A stretch of DNA of 64,000 nt from assembly GCA_964017195.1 (NCBI GenBank), contig OZ024892.1, positions 17,830,704-17,894,703 of the forward strand, given 5' to 3'. Made by a program: the position numbers and the translations under genes. How positions within the stretch are numbered: the stretch's first letter is position 1; each line of letters starts with the position of its first letter. This stretch comes from Siderastrea radians (taxonomy: Eukaryota > Cnidaria > Anthozoa > Scleractinia > Rhizangiidae). Below the pieces are notes generated by a model that was not told the origin of the DNA, did no database searches, and worked only from the letters and a program-made list of their open reading frames with translations. This document shows, one piece after another, positions 32,708 through 44,906 of this stretch.

Positions 32708-34155
32708 CTTGTGAAGTGTCACGCAAATCACGTGACTAAAGCGCGTATTTTGATTGGTTGAAAGATAGCAACACACATTTGCCAATCGTTCACACGTCAA
32801 ATTCGAGTTTGCCAACACGAAAAAGTTGGCGAGAATAGAGACAAGTTCTATTTGTCGCCAACAGTTTGCCAACATGTTTGCCAACTGTGTTTGTGCCGTT
32901 CACACACACCAACTTGAGTTTGCCAACACGAGTTTGCAAACTTAAGTTTGTCGTGTGAAGGCCGCTTTACTCAATGGGAAGCCTAAAAACATTGAGATTT
33001 GGACTCAGCAGGCATTTTAAGGCCGTACGAGGAGTTGACATAATGAATAAAGAAGAGTTCAATGAAGCTAACAAGGTTTTCGCCACTAAATGTGTGCAGC
33101 TGAAGAAAGACGGACAAGCAAAAGTAAACACAAGCGACCGATAGCCGATGCTGACTTGAAGAAAGTTTACGAAGGCGGCGTTTTCAGTATCGATCATCCG
33201 AAGAGACTTTTAAACAAAGTGTTTTTGAAATCATGTTGTGTTTTTGCCGTCGTGGCCGCCAAAACCTGTGTCAGCTAAAATGGTCTGACTTCGTCGTCAA
33301 AACAGATTCCACGGGAGCAAAATTTGTGTCGAAAGTTGTTGAGGAACTAACCAAGGACCACAGAGAAGATGACGAGGCGGAGGGAGGTGGAATCATGTAT
33401 GCTACTGGAGGCCCGTTCTGCCTCGTTGCTTCTTTTGAGAAGTATTTGCAGCATCTAAACCCACAAAACGAGTTTTTGTTCCAACGCCCTAAGAAAAAAC
33501 TAACACCTGATTCTGATGTGTGGTACGACAACATGGTAGTTGGCGAACGCTCTTTAGGAGAAATGACGAAACAAATATCAAAGCAAGCAGGATTGTCAAA
33601 GGATTACACAAACCATAATTCCATTCGAGCTACGGCCGTAACGATTCTCGACAAATCTGGGTTCGAAGCCCGCCACATCCTGTCCCTCAGTGGTCATAGA
33701 AGTGAAAGTTCTATCCGAAGTTATAGCAAAACGGACGAGTCAACAAAGAAGAGGATGTCGGAAACGCTGACTGCCGGTGCTGTCAGTGAAGTTTCGGCTG
33801 TAAGTTTAGAGAACCAGTTGGCTGAGCGACATGTGGCGGTGTCTCCAATTCTCAGTCTTTCGCAAGAAGAGCACATCATGAGAGATGTCCACTTGTCATC
33901 AAACTCGCAAGTCAAGAAGCAGTACACTTTTCACAACTGCAATGTTATCTTCAATTAGACTTTTTCTGACCAAACGTTATCTTTAATTGAATTTTCTGAT
34001 TGTATTTAGTTGTACATTTCTGTTCGCAGTGTTGGAAAATGTGTTCCGTGTGACAGTGCGTTCATTTAAGGCACTCGTATATTTCTGTTCATGTACATTG
34101 TTCAGTGGAAAATAATAACCTGTGTTCCGTGTGACAGTGCGTTTGTCTAATAAAA

Positions 34156-34303
34156 CAATTATTAGATTCGGTTTTTGTGATATCCGGAATGATGAAGGTC
34201 TCGGTAAGTGTTATCAGCCTCAGCCTTCGGCTTCGGCTTCGGCTTCGGCACTTACCTCGACCTTGATTATTCCGTATATCACAAAAACCTCACCCAATAA
34301 TTG
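34156..34303. repeat. 148-bp palindromic MITE with CTTCGG hexanucleotide loop
   Basis: The arms CAATTATTAGATTCGGTTTT and, inverted, CAATAATTGGGTGAGGTTTT pair along about 60 bases (TTGTGATAT, ATTCCG, AAGGTC, GGTAAGTG on the left). The centre is (CTTCGG)n at 34218-34248. Confidence 0.8.
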
Positions 34304-34487
34304 ACTGAAACTGATGTGATTTAACTGATTTATTAGTTCCTCTTGTTTTTCCCTCGTTTTCTCACGCACTGAACTATGTGACTAATGTTAAACATGTTTG
34401 TTGTAGGTTGTCACCAGACTGCTGGATCTCTTATGAGCGCTGGAAATTGTATTTGTGGATGATGTAAATTTGTACATATGATCGTTC

Positions 34488-35023
34488 AGGCCCAGTTCAT
34501 ACGTCGAACTTAAAAACCACTCTAGGCGAAACTTAATTAATTATTAGGTTCGGCACATGTAAAGAACACAAGTGTTGGACGACTGGTTTGGATGCGTCCT
34601 TATCATTTCTTTCGACGTCTGCCGGGTAGGTGTCCGCGGAAACGGTCGCCTAGTCTCCTCGCTGTATCTATCGCCAATGTATATATCTCTTTTTTTTTTT
34701 TTACAAAAAGTGCATGTCCTGCAATAGATAACATTTGCGGAGGTGCAATCAATCTTTCTGATCATACTAGCCACCAACACATAAACGGCCTACGGCCTTT
34801 CCCTACAACAGGGTAACACGGAAAGCCGTAAAAACCTCGAACAAAAATCCATTTTTCAAATCGGCACACTTAATCGCCACTGTATCAACGAACGCTTTTC
34901 ATTGAACTAAGTTATTCTTGTTTTTCAGATTGCCATGTTCCTACCAATAGCGTAGCTCCACCGTTCTCCATATAGACCAAGCGGTGGCTCAGTTGATAAA
35001 TCCAATTTTTTGTGTCTCACTTC

Positions 35024-35056
<33 letters not shown>

Positions 35057-35116
35057 TTAGCCCCCAGATAGCAATAAGGTTCGGTACATGTCAAGTTCGA
35101 CGTTTGAACCGGGCCT
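34488..35116. mobile_element. Inverted-repeat element with a GIY-YIG endonuclease remnant
   Basis: The ends AGGCCCAGTTCATACGTCGA and, inverted, AGGCCCGGTTCAAACGTCGA match, with GGTTCGG.ACATGT also shared by both arms. On the minus strand at 34555-34770 a broken frame reads NVIYCRTCTFCKK, DIYIGD and SEETRRPF, like a GIY-YIG endonuclease of Penelope-like elements. I found no clear target duplication. Confidence 0.55.
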
Positions 35117-35177
35117 CAGTTAGCTTGTGAACGTTGCAAACTTGTGCTTGAATACTTATATATATCAAGGACGGTGC

Positions 35178-35492
35178 CTCCTAATACAGATGTATTTTTG
35201 CAAAGATTTTGACTATGGGGAAAAAGTAGATCTTAGCAAGGGTCATTGGAATCCAAAAAGAAAAATGGGGGTAACCATGCATTTTTCAGAGATAATTAAG
35301 CAACCATAATTCTAAGAAAGAGTCAAAATACAAAGAATGTATGGCAATTTCTTACCAAATTTAATCTCAATTAGCTCTGAAAAATGCGTGGTTTCCCCCC
35401 AATTTTCTTTTTGGATTCTATAGCCCTTGCTAAGATCTGCTCTTTCAACGTAGTTATAAACCGCGCAAAAATATTGTCGTATTAGTGGGCAA
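35178..35492. repeat. Imperfect palindromic element (about 315 bp)
   Basis: TCCTAATACAGATGTATTTT, GTAGATCTTAGCAAGGGTCA and AATCCAAAAAGAAAAATGGG on the left recur inverted on the right (AAATTTGCCCACTAATACGA, GCAGATCTTAGCAAGGGCTA, AATCCAAAAAGAAAATTGGG on the reverse strand). Confidence 0.75.
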
Positions 35493-35499
35493 ATTCCTT

Positions 35500-37100
35500 A
35501 AGAAACCTGAATATCCCGAGATGCGCAGAACATATGCGCAGTAACAAAAGGAGGCAACGCCCTTAAGTCTGTGAGTTGTATATTTTTTTGTTTATTCTAA
35601 ATCTTCAGTTTCGCTGTGGTCAATAAAATAACAATATCGTAACTAAAAATAAAACCTCGAGAACCCTGTCTCTGACTAGATTGTAAAACAAGGAGGGAGA
35701 TTACCGAGTTTTTTCCTCTTATCATTATCACAAACAAAAGATAACTCAGGGGCTGTCTCAATGGCGAGGTGAAAGTAATGAAGGATACCAACGTTCCTCT
35801 GTAAATTGTCCACCAGAGTCTCTTGGAACAAATCTGTTGAGTCTCGGCGTTATTGTATTTGCTGATGTTTCTTGAGGCCTTACGACCACCTCGTTATTAA
35901 GCTGATTGCAGTCATTTCCTTATTTGAAATCCCTTTAATCCGACCACCACGTTACCGTTATCCGTGGGCCACCTGCTTTTAGTGTGGCCCGCGGGTCTAT
36001 CGGGCTTAAAGTGTCCTTTTTGAATCGCGTTTTTGAAAAAGAAAACCTTCACCGATTTGTTAGAATTGTCAGGAGCAAACCGAAATAACATGTACCAATC
36101 AACAAAGGTGGATGGTTTTATGCCGAGTTGTTGAGAAAAACTAAGAAATTATAGTTTTTCAACTTACCAGAAATTTGTCGATTTGTTTTGTATTCTTTTC
36201 AAATGGGAGCTCGGACAGGATATTTCAAAGGCCCTTACCAAGTTTCAACGTGTTTCGTACGAACGGTGAAGAGGATCTTCGACGCCAAGTCGCGAACGTT
36301 GTCGTCGCTTTGCAAACCCTTGCGGTCTAATAAATTATTCTGTTGTTGGTGTTTACTTCACATTCCTTATGATTTTCCTGCCACTGGAGAATCAAACAAA
36401 CCGGATACGGTTTCAAACAAGCTGTGTCTGTATTTTAGTTGACAATTCGTTCATGCTTTAGCCTGCGTATATCAAGTTATGATGCACGCGGATAGTTTGG
36501 AGAGCACGAGAGACTGCCTCGTCCCCAGGCGTCCCTGCTTATTATATGATGATGCGCGTGGCATTGTGGGATAGGTACACTGCAGCGGATCCTTCCCAGG
36601 ACGCCCCGCGCTCCCTGTTTCCTGCGCTAAACCGGCGCCTGGGGACAAGGCAGCACGAGAGACGTTTAATAGCGACCTTCAGATTGGAGTACGAGATTGA
36701 GTACGAGTACGACTTTCGCATTTCAAAACCGTTATTTTCTCAACGCCCTCGTTCCTCCCTGTTGCTGACCAGCAGAGAAGAATGCTAGGTGAACGATATT
36801 CACGGGACAGGTCACAACCGAAAGCCCGTGACAAAGAATTCAAAAGTCGTTTAAAATCTCGTCACAGGAAGAAGCGCTGCCACTGCTTATTTACTTGTTG
36901 GACATCGGCGTCTGGAACAAAGAGTACCAACAGTGTTCGACAAATCCATCCATTTCTGAATGACTTGCTGGCGAAACCGAGTCGCTTTCAAAATCACTAA
37001 ATTGGAAATGCGTGTCGCTTGCATCTGTTATAAATTTTGCCTCTATCATTTATATCTCTTGTTAATGTTAGAATTTTGTGTTGTGTTGTGACTAAAACTC
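35500..37100. other. No gene recognised
   Basis: Short frames (for example 36188-36442) show no domain. A small inverted pair GCCTCGTCCCCAGGCG/CGCCTGGGGACAAGGC lies at about 36512 and 36636. Confidence 0.4.
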
Positions 37101-37101
37101 G

Positions 37102-37102
<1 letters not shown>

Positions 37103-37148
<46 letters not shown>
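37103..37148. repeat. (AAT)n microsatellite
   Basis: About 15 uninterrupted ATA/AAT units. Confidence 0.95.
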
Positions 37149-37149
<1 letters not shown>

Positions 37150-37839
37150 GCGGTTTTGGATCCCCCCTTGAGTGACTTGTTTTACTTCAAGCCCCCCTCC
37201 CGTCATCCTTACTTTATGCCCCCCTCTGGTTTTTCAGCCCCCCTCCCAACAATTATTGCAGTCTCTTACTAAAATAGTATTTTTTCGGGAGGATGCTGTA
37301 GTTCCATTTCGCTTCCGTTAAAATTTGTAATAAGCAATACGAATGCGCAGTATTCAAAACTCAATCACTAGTTACCATAAAAATCAAGACAGAAAGATAA
37401 AAAAAGGAACAATGATTGATCACATGACTCACTGATGACTGAAAGAGAAAGGCGCCAAAACCTTGCGAAGTGTTCCAGCGTTTCTTTGTCGGAAAAAGTC
37501 TTCCAATTATTGGCTCTAAAATGTGATACAGGTTTGATGTTTTCTGAAAAATTGTTGCAGTCATCGTCCAAAGCGGATTGAAGCTGTATGATTTCAACAT
37601 TGTAGCTGTGAGAGTTGAAACGAACACAAATCATAAAACGTAGTGGTTCTCGGTTGAGAGGGCGCGGACGGAATGTGGTAAAAACAATACATACGACTGG
37701 GAAAGCGACTTATTTTATATGACATCCTATTTTATTTGTCCTTGAAGGCAAATTCGTAACTTGAATTTTACGCCTTTCACCAAAAAGACAACTGAGTATT
37801 CTTTTGAACTTTTTCTTTCCATTAATAAAATTGTTTTTG
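37150..37839. other. No gene recognised
   Basis: Includes a stretch with repeated CCCCCCTC tracts (37160-37250) and then unremarkable sequence up to the polymerase fragment. Confidence 0.4.
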
Positions 37840-38954
37840 ACTTTTGGTGTCTCTGCTTAAACGCGGGTTTGTCTCGCGATGGAAACCATCGGCAGTGAAC
37901 GTAGTTCCGGGCACGTGATACTCGCCAGCATTGCCTACGTGTTGAAGGTGATGGCATTGGGCGGAATGAGGATGATCCAGGTACGCGCGAGCCATCAGGT
38001 CATGGTTTTCTAAATCTTCGTGCGTGAGGGCGTCCAAGGCTTGACGTCAGAGTTGGCGATCGCACCAGGTTAACAATTCGAGGGCCACTTGCGATTGATA
38101 CGATTGTGCCATCCGCCCACGGGTTCGCTGGCAATGCTGTTGGGGATCATGCCGTTCATGCGCAGATCGCGGTTGCAGGCCGAGGCGATCGTCACGTGTT
38201 CAAAGGTATTGAACCCCGTTTTGGCTTCAAGCAAACGTTTGAAAGTCAAACACCCTTTTTTAATAGGCGGATATCTGATTCGCAGTAGGCCACCAATTCT
38301 GTTTGGAAATCAAAGACAACTTGGTTGCCGCGCTGCTCCTTGTGCCATTTTTCGAACGCTTGACGTCCGTCGGGAGACATGACTTCGGGCATGTAGTAGT
38401 CGATGGCGGGGACGGGTATCTTGGTTTTCGGGGATGTTGAACTTGTGCGGAAAGTAGCCCTTTTTGAGTTCGGTGAGCCAAAGGTTTTGGGAAAAGCCGA
38501 GAGGGGCGTCTGAAAGAAACTCAGGGAATCGATGAAACGGATGTTGTCGTTGTGGACCACTTGCAAGAGTTTACACCCGTTGCGGAGCTGTTCGACCTTT
38601 TGGTTGTCGGTATAGTACTGGTGCACCAGGAAATACCCATCATACCCTTGAAAATTGTGAGCGATGACGTTGACTTGAAGCGTGTCGTTCAGGGTCAGGC
38701 TGTCTAACCATTGGAGAAAATCTCGGGCACACTGGTCTCCCCAGAAGCAAAAGGATAGAACGTCGTCTTCGGTTTCGGCGACCACCAAATTGGCCACAGG
38801 TTGTTCTTGGGGTTGCATGGCTTCGATGTCAAAAAACACGTGCAAGGGTGGGAGTTCTTCTTCTTCTTCGTCCTCATCGTCCTCACCTTCCTCATCGCCG
38901 TCCTCATTGGCTCGTAAGGTTTGAAAACCTGCAGCAACGCCTCGTTTGGCGGGG
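37840..38954 (-). pseudogene. Polinton protein-primed DNA polymerase B, exonuclease-domain fragment
   Basis: Reading leftwards from 38954, the frame passes an acidic stretch and then the three exonuclease motifs of family B polymerases: Exo I in HVFFDIEAMQ, Exo II in NVIAHNFQGYDGYFL, and Exo III in YCESDIRLLKKG. After a frameshift near 38250 further Polinton-type sequence is readable (FEHVTIASACNRDLRMN, then VGNAGEYHVPGTTFTADGFH). It then ends abruptly near 37850, so the palm-domain polymerase motifs are missing. The N-terminal part of the same gene is at 51543-52105, on the far side of the 12.58-kb insertion. Polinton PolB replicates the element from a terminal protein; this copy cannot. Confidence 0.85.
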
Positions 38955-38959
38955 GGACC

Positions 38960-41250
38960 TGTAAAATGCCGAATAGAGTACAGTGCCCAAAAAAGTACGA
39001 CGCACAAATTATGACTTATTGTGCAATATCTGTCTCAGCAGGAAATAATTTAGTCTCACTTTGTCATCCAATGCACGCTTTCTACATTTTTAAGATGAGC
39101 CAGCTTAAAAGCCTTTTTCTCCCCAGTATCGGACAAAACCACCCATCAAAAGAAAAGAGATGAAAAGTTAAGGCGGCAATCAACCACACAACTACAGAAT
39201 CAAACGCGTTGGCAGTTGCTACTTTGTATTCCCGCATTCACCCTGACTGTGTGTGCAATTGTCACTCGATCTTAAAAACCATGTCACACATACTCTCGAC
39301 ATGCTTAATACAGTGCAACCAAAATAAAGCCGATGTGTTTAATATTGATCACGCCAGCGACAAATCGTTTTAAAATATCTGCAAAAGTAAGAGTTTCGCA
39401 TCTCGGATGAGCAAGTGTAAGCAAAGGTTGACAACTGTACAGTTCCCATGGAACCTCCGCCGGGAACTTGAAAGCGAGAACGTGTACTCCAGGTTTAAAA
39501 GAATCGCTTGTTACAAAGTTTCACAGTCAGATCTAAAGGAAATAAAAGTGTACTGCTGCGTGCACAATAGAGAATGATGCTTGTCTACCCTAACGGGTAA
39601 CAGGCAGATCCCAAAGCGTACCAAATAGAATACAAGAATGATGCCTGTCTAACCAAGTGTTTAATAGGCAGATCTCATTGCGGGCCGAATAGCGTACGTG
39701 AATGATGTTTGTCTACCCTAATAGACAATAGGTACATCTAAACTTAAAAAAAAAACACAAACACACACTAAAAAATGGTGTTCTCGTGCCGAATAGAGTA
39801 CGAGAATGGTGCTTGTCTAGCCAAGTGATTAATAGGCAAATCTAACGGAAAAAAGGTAAAACAAATAGGATTGTAGTGCGTGCCGAATAGAGTACGACAA
39901 TAATGCTTGTCTAACCACGTGATTAATAGGCATATTCAAGGGAAAAAAGTAAAACAAATAGGGATTGTAGTGCATGCCAAATAGAGTACGAGAATCATGC
40001 TTGTGTAACCAAGTAATTAATAGACATATCCAAGGGAAAAAAGTAAAGCAAATATGGATAGTAGTGCGCGCCGAATAGAGTACAAGAATGATGCTTGTCT
40101 AACCAAGTGATTAATAGGCATATCCAAGGGAAAAAGGTAAAACAAATGGGATTGTAGTACGTGCCGAATAAAGTACGAGAATGATGCTTGTCTAACCACG
40201 TGATTAATAGGCATATCTACGGGAAAAACAGTAAAACAAATAGGATTGTAGTGCGTGCCGAATAGAGTACGAGAATAGTGCTTGTCTAACCAAGTGATTA
40301 ATAGGCAAAGTTACGGGAAAAAAAAGTAAAACAAATAGGAATTGTGGTGCGTGCCGAATAAAGTACGAGAATGATGCTTGTCTAATCACGTGATCAATAG
40401 GCAAATCTAACGGAAAAAAGGTAAAACAATTGTTGATATAGTGCGTGCCGAATAGAGTACGAGAATAATGCTTGTCTAACCACGTGATTAACAGGCATAT
40501 CTACGGGAAAAACGTAAAACAAATAGGGATTGTAGTGCGTGCCGAATAGAGTACGAGAATAATGCTTGTCTAACCACGTGATTAATAGGCAAATCTAACG
40601 GGAAAACGGTAAAACAAATAGGATTGTAGTGCGTGCCGAATAGAGTACGAGAATGATGCTTGTCTAACCAAGTGATTAATAGGCAAAGTTACGGGAAAAA
40701 AAAGTAAAACAAATAGGAATTGTGGTGTGTGCCGAATAAAGTACGAGAATGATGCTTGTCTAACCACGTGATCAATAGGCAAATCTAACGGAAAAAAGGT
40801 AAAACAATTGTTGATATAGTGCGTGCCGAATAGAGTACGAGAATAATGCTTGTCTAACCACGTGATTAATAGGCATATCCAAAGGAAAAAAAGTAAAACA
40901 AATAGGATTGTAGTGCGTGCCGATTAGAGTACCAGAATCATGTTTGTCTAACCACGTGATTAATAGGCAAATCTAACGGAAAAAACGGTAAAACAAATAG
41001 GATTGTAGTGCGTGCTGAATAGAGTACGAGAATAATGCTTGTCTAAGCAAGCGATCAATAGGCAAATCTAACGGAAAAAAGGTAAAACAATTGTTGATCT
41101 AGTGCGTGCCGAATAAAGTACGAGAATAATGCTTGTCTACCTAAACACACACACTAAAAAATGGTGTTCTAGTGCGTGCCGAACAGAGTACTAGAATGGT
41201 GCTTGCCAGTAACAAAGTGTTTAATAAAAAGACCTAAAAAAGCTCAAAGC
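38960..41250. repeat. Left terminal inverted repeat with about 18 units of a 95-bp array
   Basis: 38960-39560 is the outer unique part and 39590-41240 the array. A typical unit holds GTGCGTGCCGAATAGAGTAC, GAGAATGATGCTTGTCTAAC, CA(C/A)GTGATTAATAGGCA, then TACGGGAAAAA and TAAAACAAATAG. The inner TIR sequence matches the right end inverted, at roughly nine bases in ten by eye. Confidence 0.9.
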
Positions 41251-44200
41251 CTTTCATTTCTTTTCTGCTAGTCAAATAAATTTCAAATCAAACGTCGATT
41301 CAGTCTGACTGATCTTATCACGCTCTAACGCTCACAAATAGCAGCAACGCCGTTTCGCGAGTCTGCAGTGGTGTGAAATTTTAATAACCCACTTCCTAAG
41401 TTCGTCACTCTACTCGGTCTTGTGAAGTTCTTTGTGTTAACCCATTCACTCCTAAGAGTGCTTAAATGTGTAAAATACAAGATAAATCCCAAATATCATT
41501 TTGTAAAATACTTTAATACCGTATAAATGGTACAGTGTAAAATTACTGCTGACGAGGTTTCATTTGAACGGTCACACCTCAGGATTCCATCCACAGACTC
41601 AAAAGTCAGACTCACCTTAATGTTTCCACAACTGACTCTGGGAGTGAAAGGGTTGACAGTGGAACTGAATCTTACCTACCATATATAATACATATACATA
41701 AAAAATGCGCTATGTAAGGAAGTTACAAAAAAATATTGAGTTCTGCAACTCAACGTTCCCCTTCTAAAACTCTGGAAAGTTCCTTAGAAGTATCGAGAGC
41801 TGAATCCATTATTAGTCTCGATTATTAGAAGTTGAAGTTCCTTTCTGCTAAACTAGAAATACCTCTTTCATATTGCCCCTGGTATCTTGCGACCACATCG
41901 TCATCAGCTTTTTCGCCAGATAAAATGCATACGGCTACCCCGAAGTCCAACGCCAGCCACAGTTCTTTCATTTCCTTTTCTATTTCTTCGAGTACCTGAG
42001 CTTTCTTCTGACGTTTCCGGTTTCTGTGTCAGACGAAAAGTGTAAGCAAAGCTCGCTACTTCGTCTGCAACGCCCCGATGTGAAATAGAACTAGTTTGCG
42101 AATTCTTCTCCTCTCGTGCTTTGTTTTCCTTAAGGTATTTGTAAAGCATGCCCGCGTACAAGATGGATACTTTCTGTTTTCCATTCTTCTCCCACTGCAC
42201 TCGATAGAAATTTAGAGCTCTCCTTTCTTTGACAACGCCCAATACGTTCCTTACCTGAAAGGGATCCTTTCCATCTTGTTTGGTTTTGGCTGGTACATTT
42301 TCTGGATCTTTAAAGAGTACAACTTCACCAACAGAGAATCGTGCAATTCGCTCTTTTGAAACCCGAAAGCGATGTCTGGTGTTGTTAGCAATCATGCGCT
42401 CTGTCGCTTCGAGGGCTTGCAATCGCGTCTCCTCTCTTATACGTGCCAGGCTGCACCCAATTTCCAACCTTTCTGCAAAAGAAAACACTGGCTCCACAGA
42501 GACATCTTCAAAGGTGCGATGTTTGTCATCATCGTTCTCGTCGTTGCTATATTGTAGTGGACACGCTTCTGAGAAAGAGAAGGCATCGTCTTCTCCGAAC
42601 CGCTCCGTCATCTACAAAAGGCACTTCGTCAAAAAAATATTCGTCATCTGGGTACCTGAATTCAGCCGTGTGACGCCCTTTTAACACCCTAAACGGAACA
42701 TCCTGAATGGTGTGATGCCAAGTGTTAATAATTTCCTTCGCCACAAGTGGGAGAAGATAGGGCCATAGCTTGGCTCGTTCTTCAGTTGGTCTTTGGCACA
42801 GTAGTTTGGCAAGCTTTTTCTGGACCCTTTTGTTGAGGTTCTCCACCTGGCCTTGACTTTGTGGGTGGTACGGCCTCCCATGGAGGATTCTAATGCCAAG
42901 AGATTTACACAGTTTCTTGACAACCTCGTTGATAAATTCTGTGCCATTATCGGTCTGCAAGTACTTTGGTGGCCCTTCATTATAAAAGAAGAAATTATGT
43001 AGAATGGAGTGCAGCTCGCTCGCCGATGTTGTTTTTGCCGGTATCAACCAGCAAAACTTCAAGAAGCAGTCTTTGATGACCAAAATATACCGGTATTGTC
43101 CTCTGTTTTTGGTCATAAAGGACCGCTTCTTGCCAGGGGCCATGTCAATAATGTCCGCCTGTATCCTCTCCAGAGGCGCGTAAGAACGGACAGGGCGGAG
43201 CGGAGGGGAGATAGTAGGGAACGAAGTATGTAGTTGGCATGCTGGGCACGATTTCAAAAATTCCTTGGCCAACTGCTTGATACCGTTGCAGTAGAAGCGA
43301 AGACAGAACTGCCTTACTAAGCTATTAAGAGGGGATGTCCACTAACATCGAGCGAGTGGTGGCACATGATGAAAAACAAAATTCCCTCATAAATTTTCCA
43401 CGGATACCCTATGGTAATCTAAGAAACGTGGTGGAATTTTTTTCTTGAAAATTTTTTTTAAGCGCGAAAAAAAAAATTTAACACGTTTACGCCACACGTG
43501 TCCTGTAAACACGCGAAATGAACGTGTATCATACCTTCTCGTAAACTTCGCTCTGTTTGATTCGCACCCAAGAAAACCCCCATTTTAAGCGTGGAAGTTT
43601 GCTTTTGAAGTGCATATGAAGAAATTGAGTCCTGTTTTAGATCTGTGAATTAATTTTCAAGGCCATGGCGAGCTGCTGAAAATCACTAAAATTCGCTTGC
43701 TTTAAATTCTCAATTTGGCGCAGTTTTTCAAGAGAAAGTTTCCCTCCCCGGTAAAACACCAAAACACTTGAAATTCAGAATTCTTGAAAGACGAAATACC
43801 ATTCTAAAATCGGGTTTAAAAATTAGTTTCGGGCTTTCTATCAGCGTCGAGTACAAACGCTCTCAAAATCCCGATAATCACGACATTAACCTGTCAACCA
43901 GTATAAACAATAGGCTCGTGCCTCCGACCGCATAGCCGAAAACTTGGAATTTTTTGCTTGTTTCCTTTGGTATTTGGATGAAAAGTACAGGATAAAGGTC
44001 ATATCTAGCTCACCTTGAATAAGATTTTGTCTAAATGCCAGGTTTTGTCAAGTTTTAGGTGTACTGTCCAAGGGCCATCTTGACGCGTGGAATCGACCGT
44101 TGTCTCCTGGTATCTCCAGATTGACTTTCAACTAATGAATAACGACTCCGCCATCACATTCACATCCCTTAACGAATGGCAAATGAATTTTTAAAATGTC

Positions 44201-44906
44201 TTAGTGTTAATTCCCTGAAGAAACTAAATAACTTTTCAGTGATCTCCACATTCATCTCAGAAACCGCACTGTTATTATGGTCTGATTTAACTAAATTTGT
44301 CGGTCACGCAACGGGTTCTGGTCAAGTCACAGGATAGGTTTTGGTGATGGGATTGCAAAAATGGGAAAAAACATTGAAGCATTAGGACGTCTGAAATAAC
44401 TTAAGCTATGAAAGAAATTGTACAAGATAGAAGACAATATAAATAGTGATGGCGTTTGTTTCAGCAACTCGACCGGAATGACCGTTTCGCCCGTTTTCAT
44501 CCCAGATGCCGGACTACCTCAACGTAAAAACAAATCGCAGAGATAGCAGAATTCTTTTCCATGATTTAAACTAAAGCATATCGAAGGTTAACAAAGAAGG
44601 CATGCATTTGTTTTTTGCAAGTCCCCTAAAAATTTTAAGTTCACTTTTCTCTATAATCGTGAGTTTTCAGTACGTAGCATTTGGCCATAACTGTGTTTGT
44701 TTACTCACATTCCGTCCATCTGTTTGGTGTCATGTTACACCGCCGAAGTTAGGCCTGAAATATCTTTCGACTAGTAAAATAGAGTGCTACTACATATGAC
44801 GGGACTATTCACCACACAATTCTGACCTGTGTAAAACAAATTACAGATTACATAGATGTACATTTTGTGACGCTCTGGCGAGAGGAAAAAATTGTCACGT
44901 GTTCAT

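Larger units (their letters stand above)
32022..32966. mobile_element. Internally deleted PIF/Harbinger element (945 bp)
   Basis: Ends are inverted repeats beginning AGCGGCCTTCACACGACAAA, and subterminal arms carry iterated GTTTGCAAACTCGTGTTGGC-type motifs. The three bases on either side are TAA (32019-32021) and TTA (32967-32969), which fits a TWA target duplication with one change. Inside are the 5' ends of both Harbinger genes in convergent arrangement: the transposase on the + strand and the MADF-domain partner on the - strand. The middle, with the transposase catalytic domain, is gone. Confidence 0.8.
31733..33958 (+). pseudogene. Crypton-like tyrosine recombinase gene (DUF3504/ZMYM-QRICH1-like), broken
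   Basis: The N-terminal part (31733-32021) holds the family's entry motif ACRFASATEKEIERLLDEKD followed by NTKRSTKVAKELFSEYL, then a frameshift in a run of A. After a 945-bp transposon (32022-32966) the gene resumes with SLKTLRFGLSRHF. It shifts frame near 33130 and again near 33225, then stays open to TAG at 33956-33958. The 33233-33958 part has the recombinase core: CRRGRQNLCQLKW, then NHNSIRATAV, then ILSLSGHRSESSIRSYSK with the candidate tyrosine nucleophile in RSYSK. The usual HxxR (NHSIR) has one extra Asn here. Frameshifts and the insertion make it a pseudogene. Confidence 0.85.

Noticed and set aside
36188..36442. 84-residue plus-strand frame
   Set aside because: No domain, no supporting splice or promoter signals.
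39580..41240. Array considered as a CRISPR
   Set aside because: Whole 95-bp units are repeated with no unique spacers, no cas genes are present and the genome is eukaryotic.
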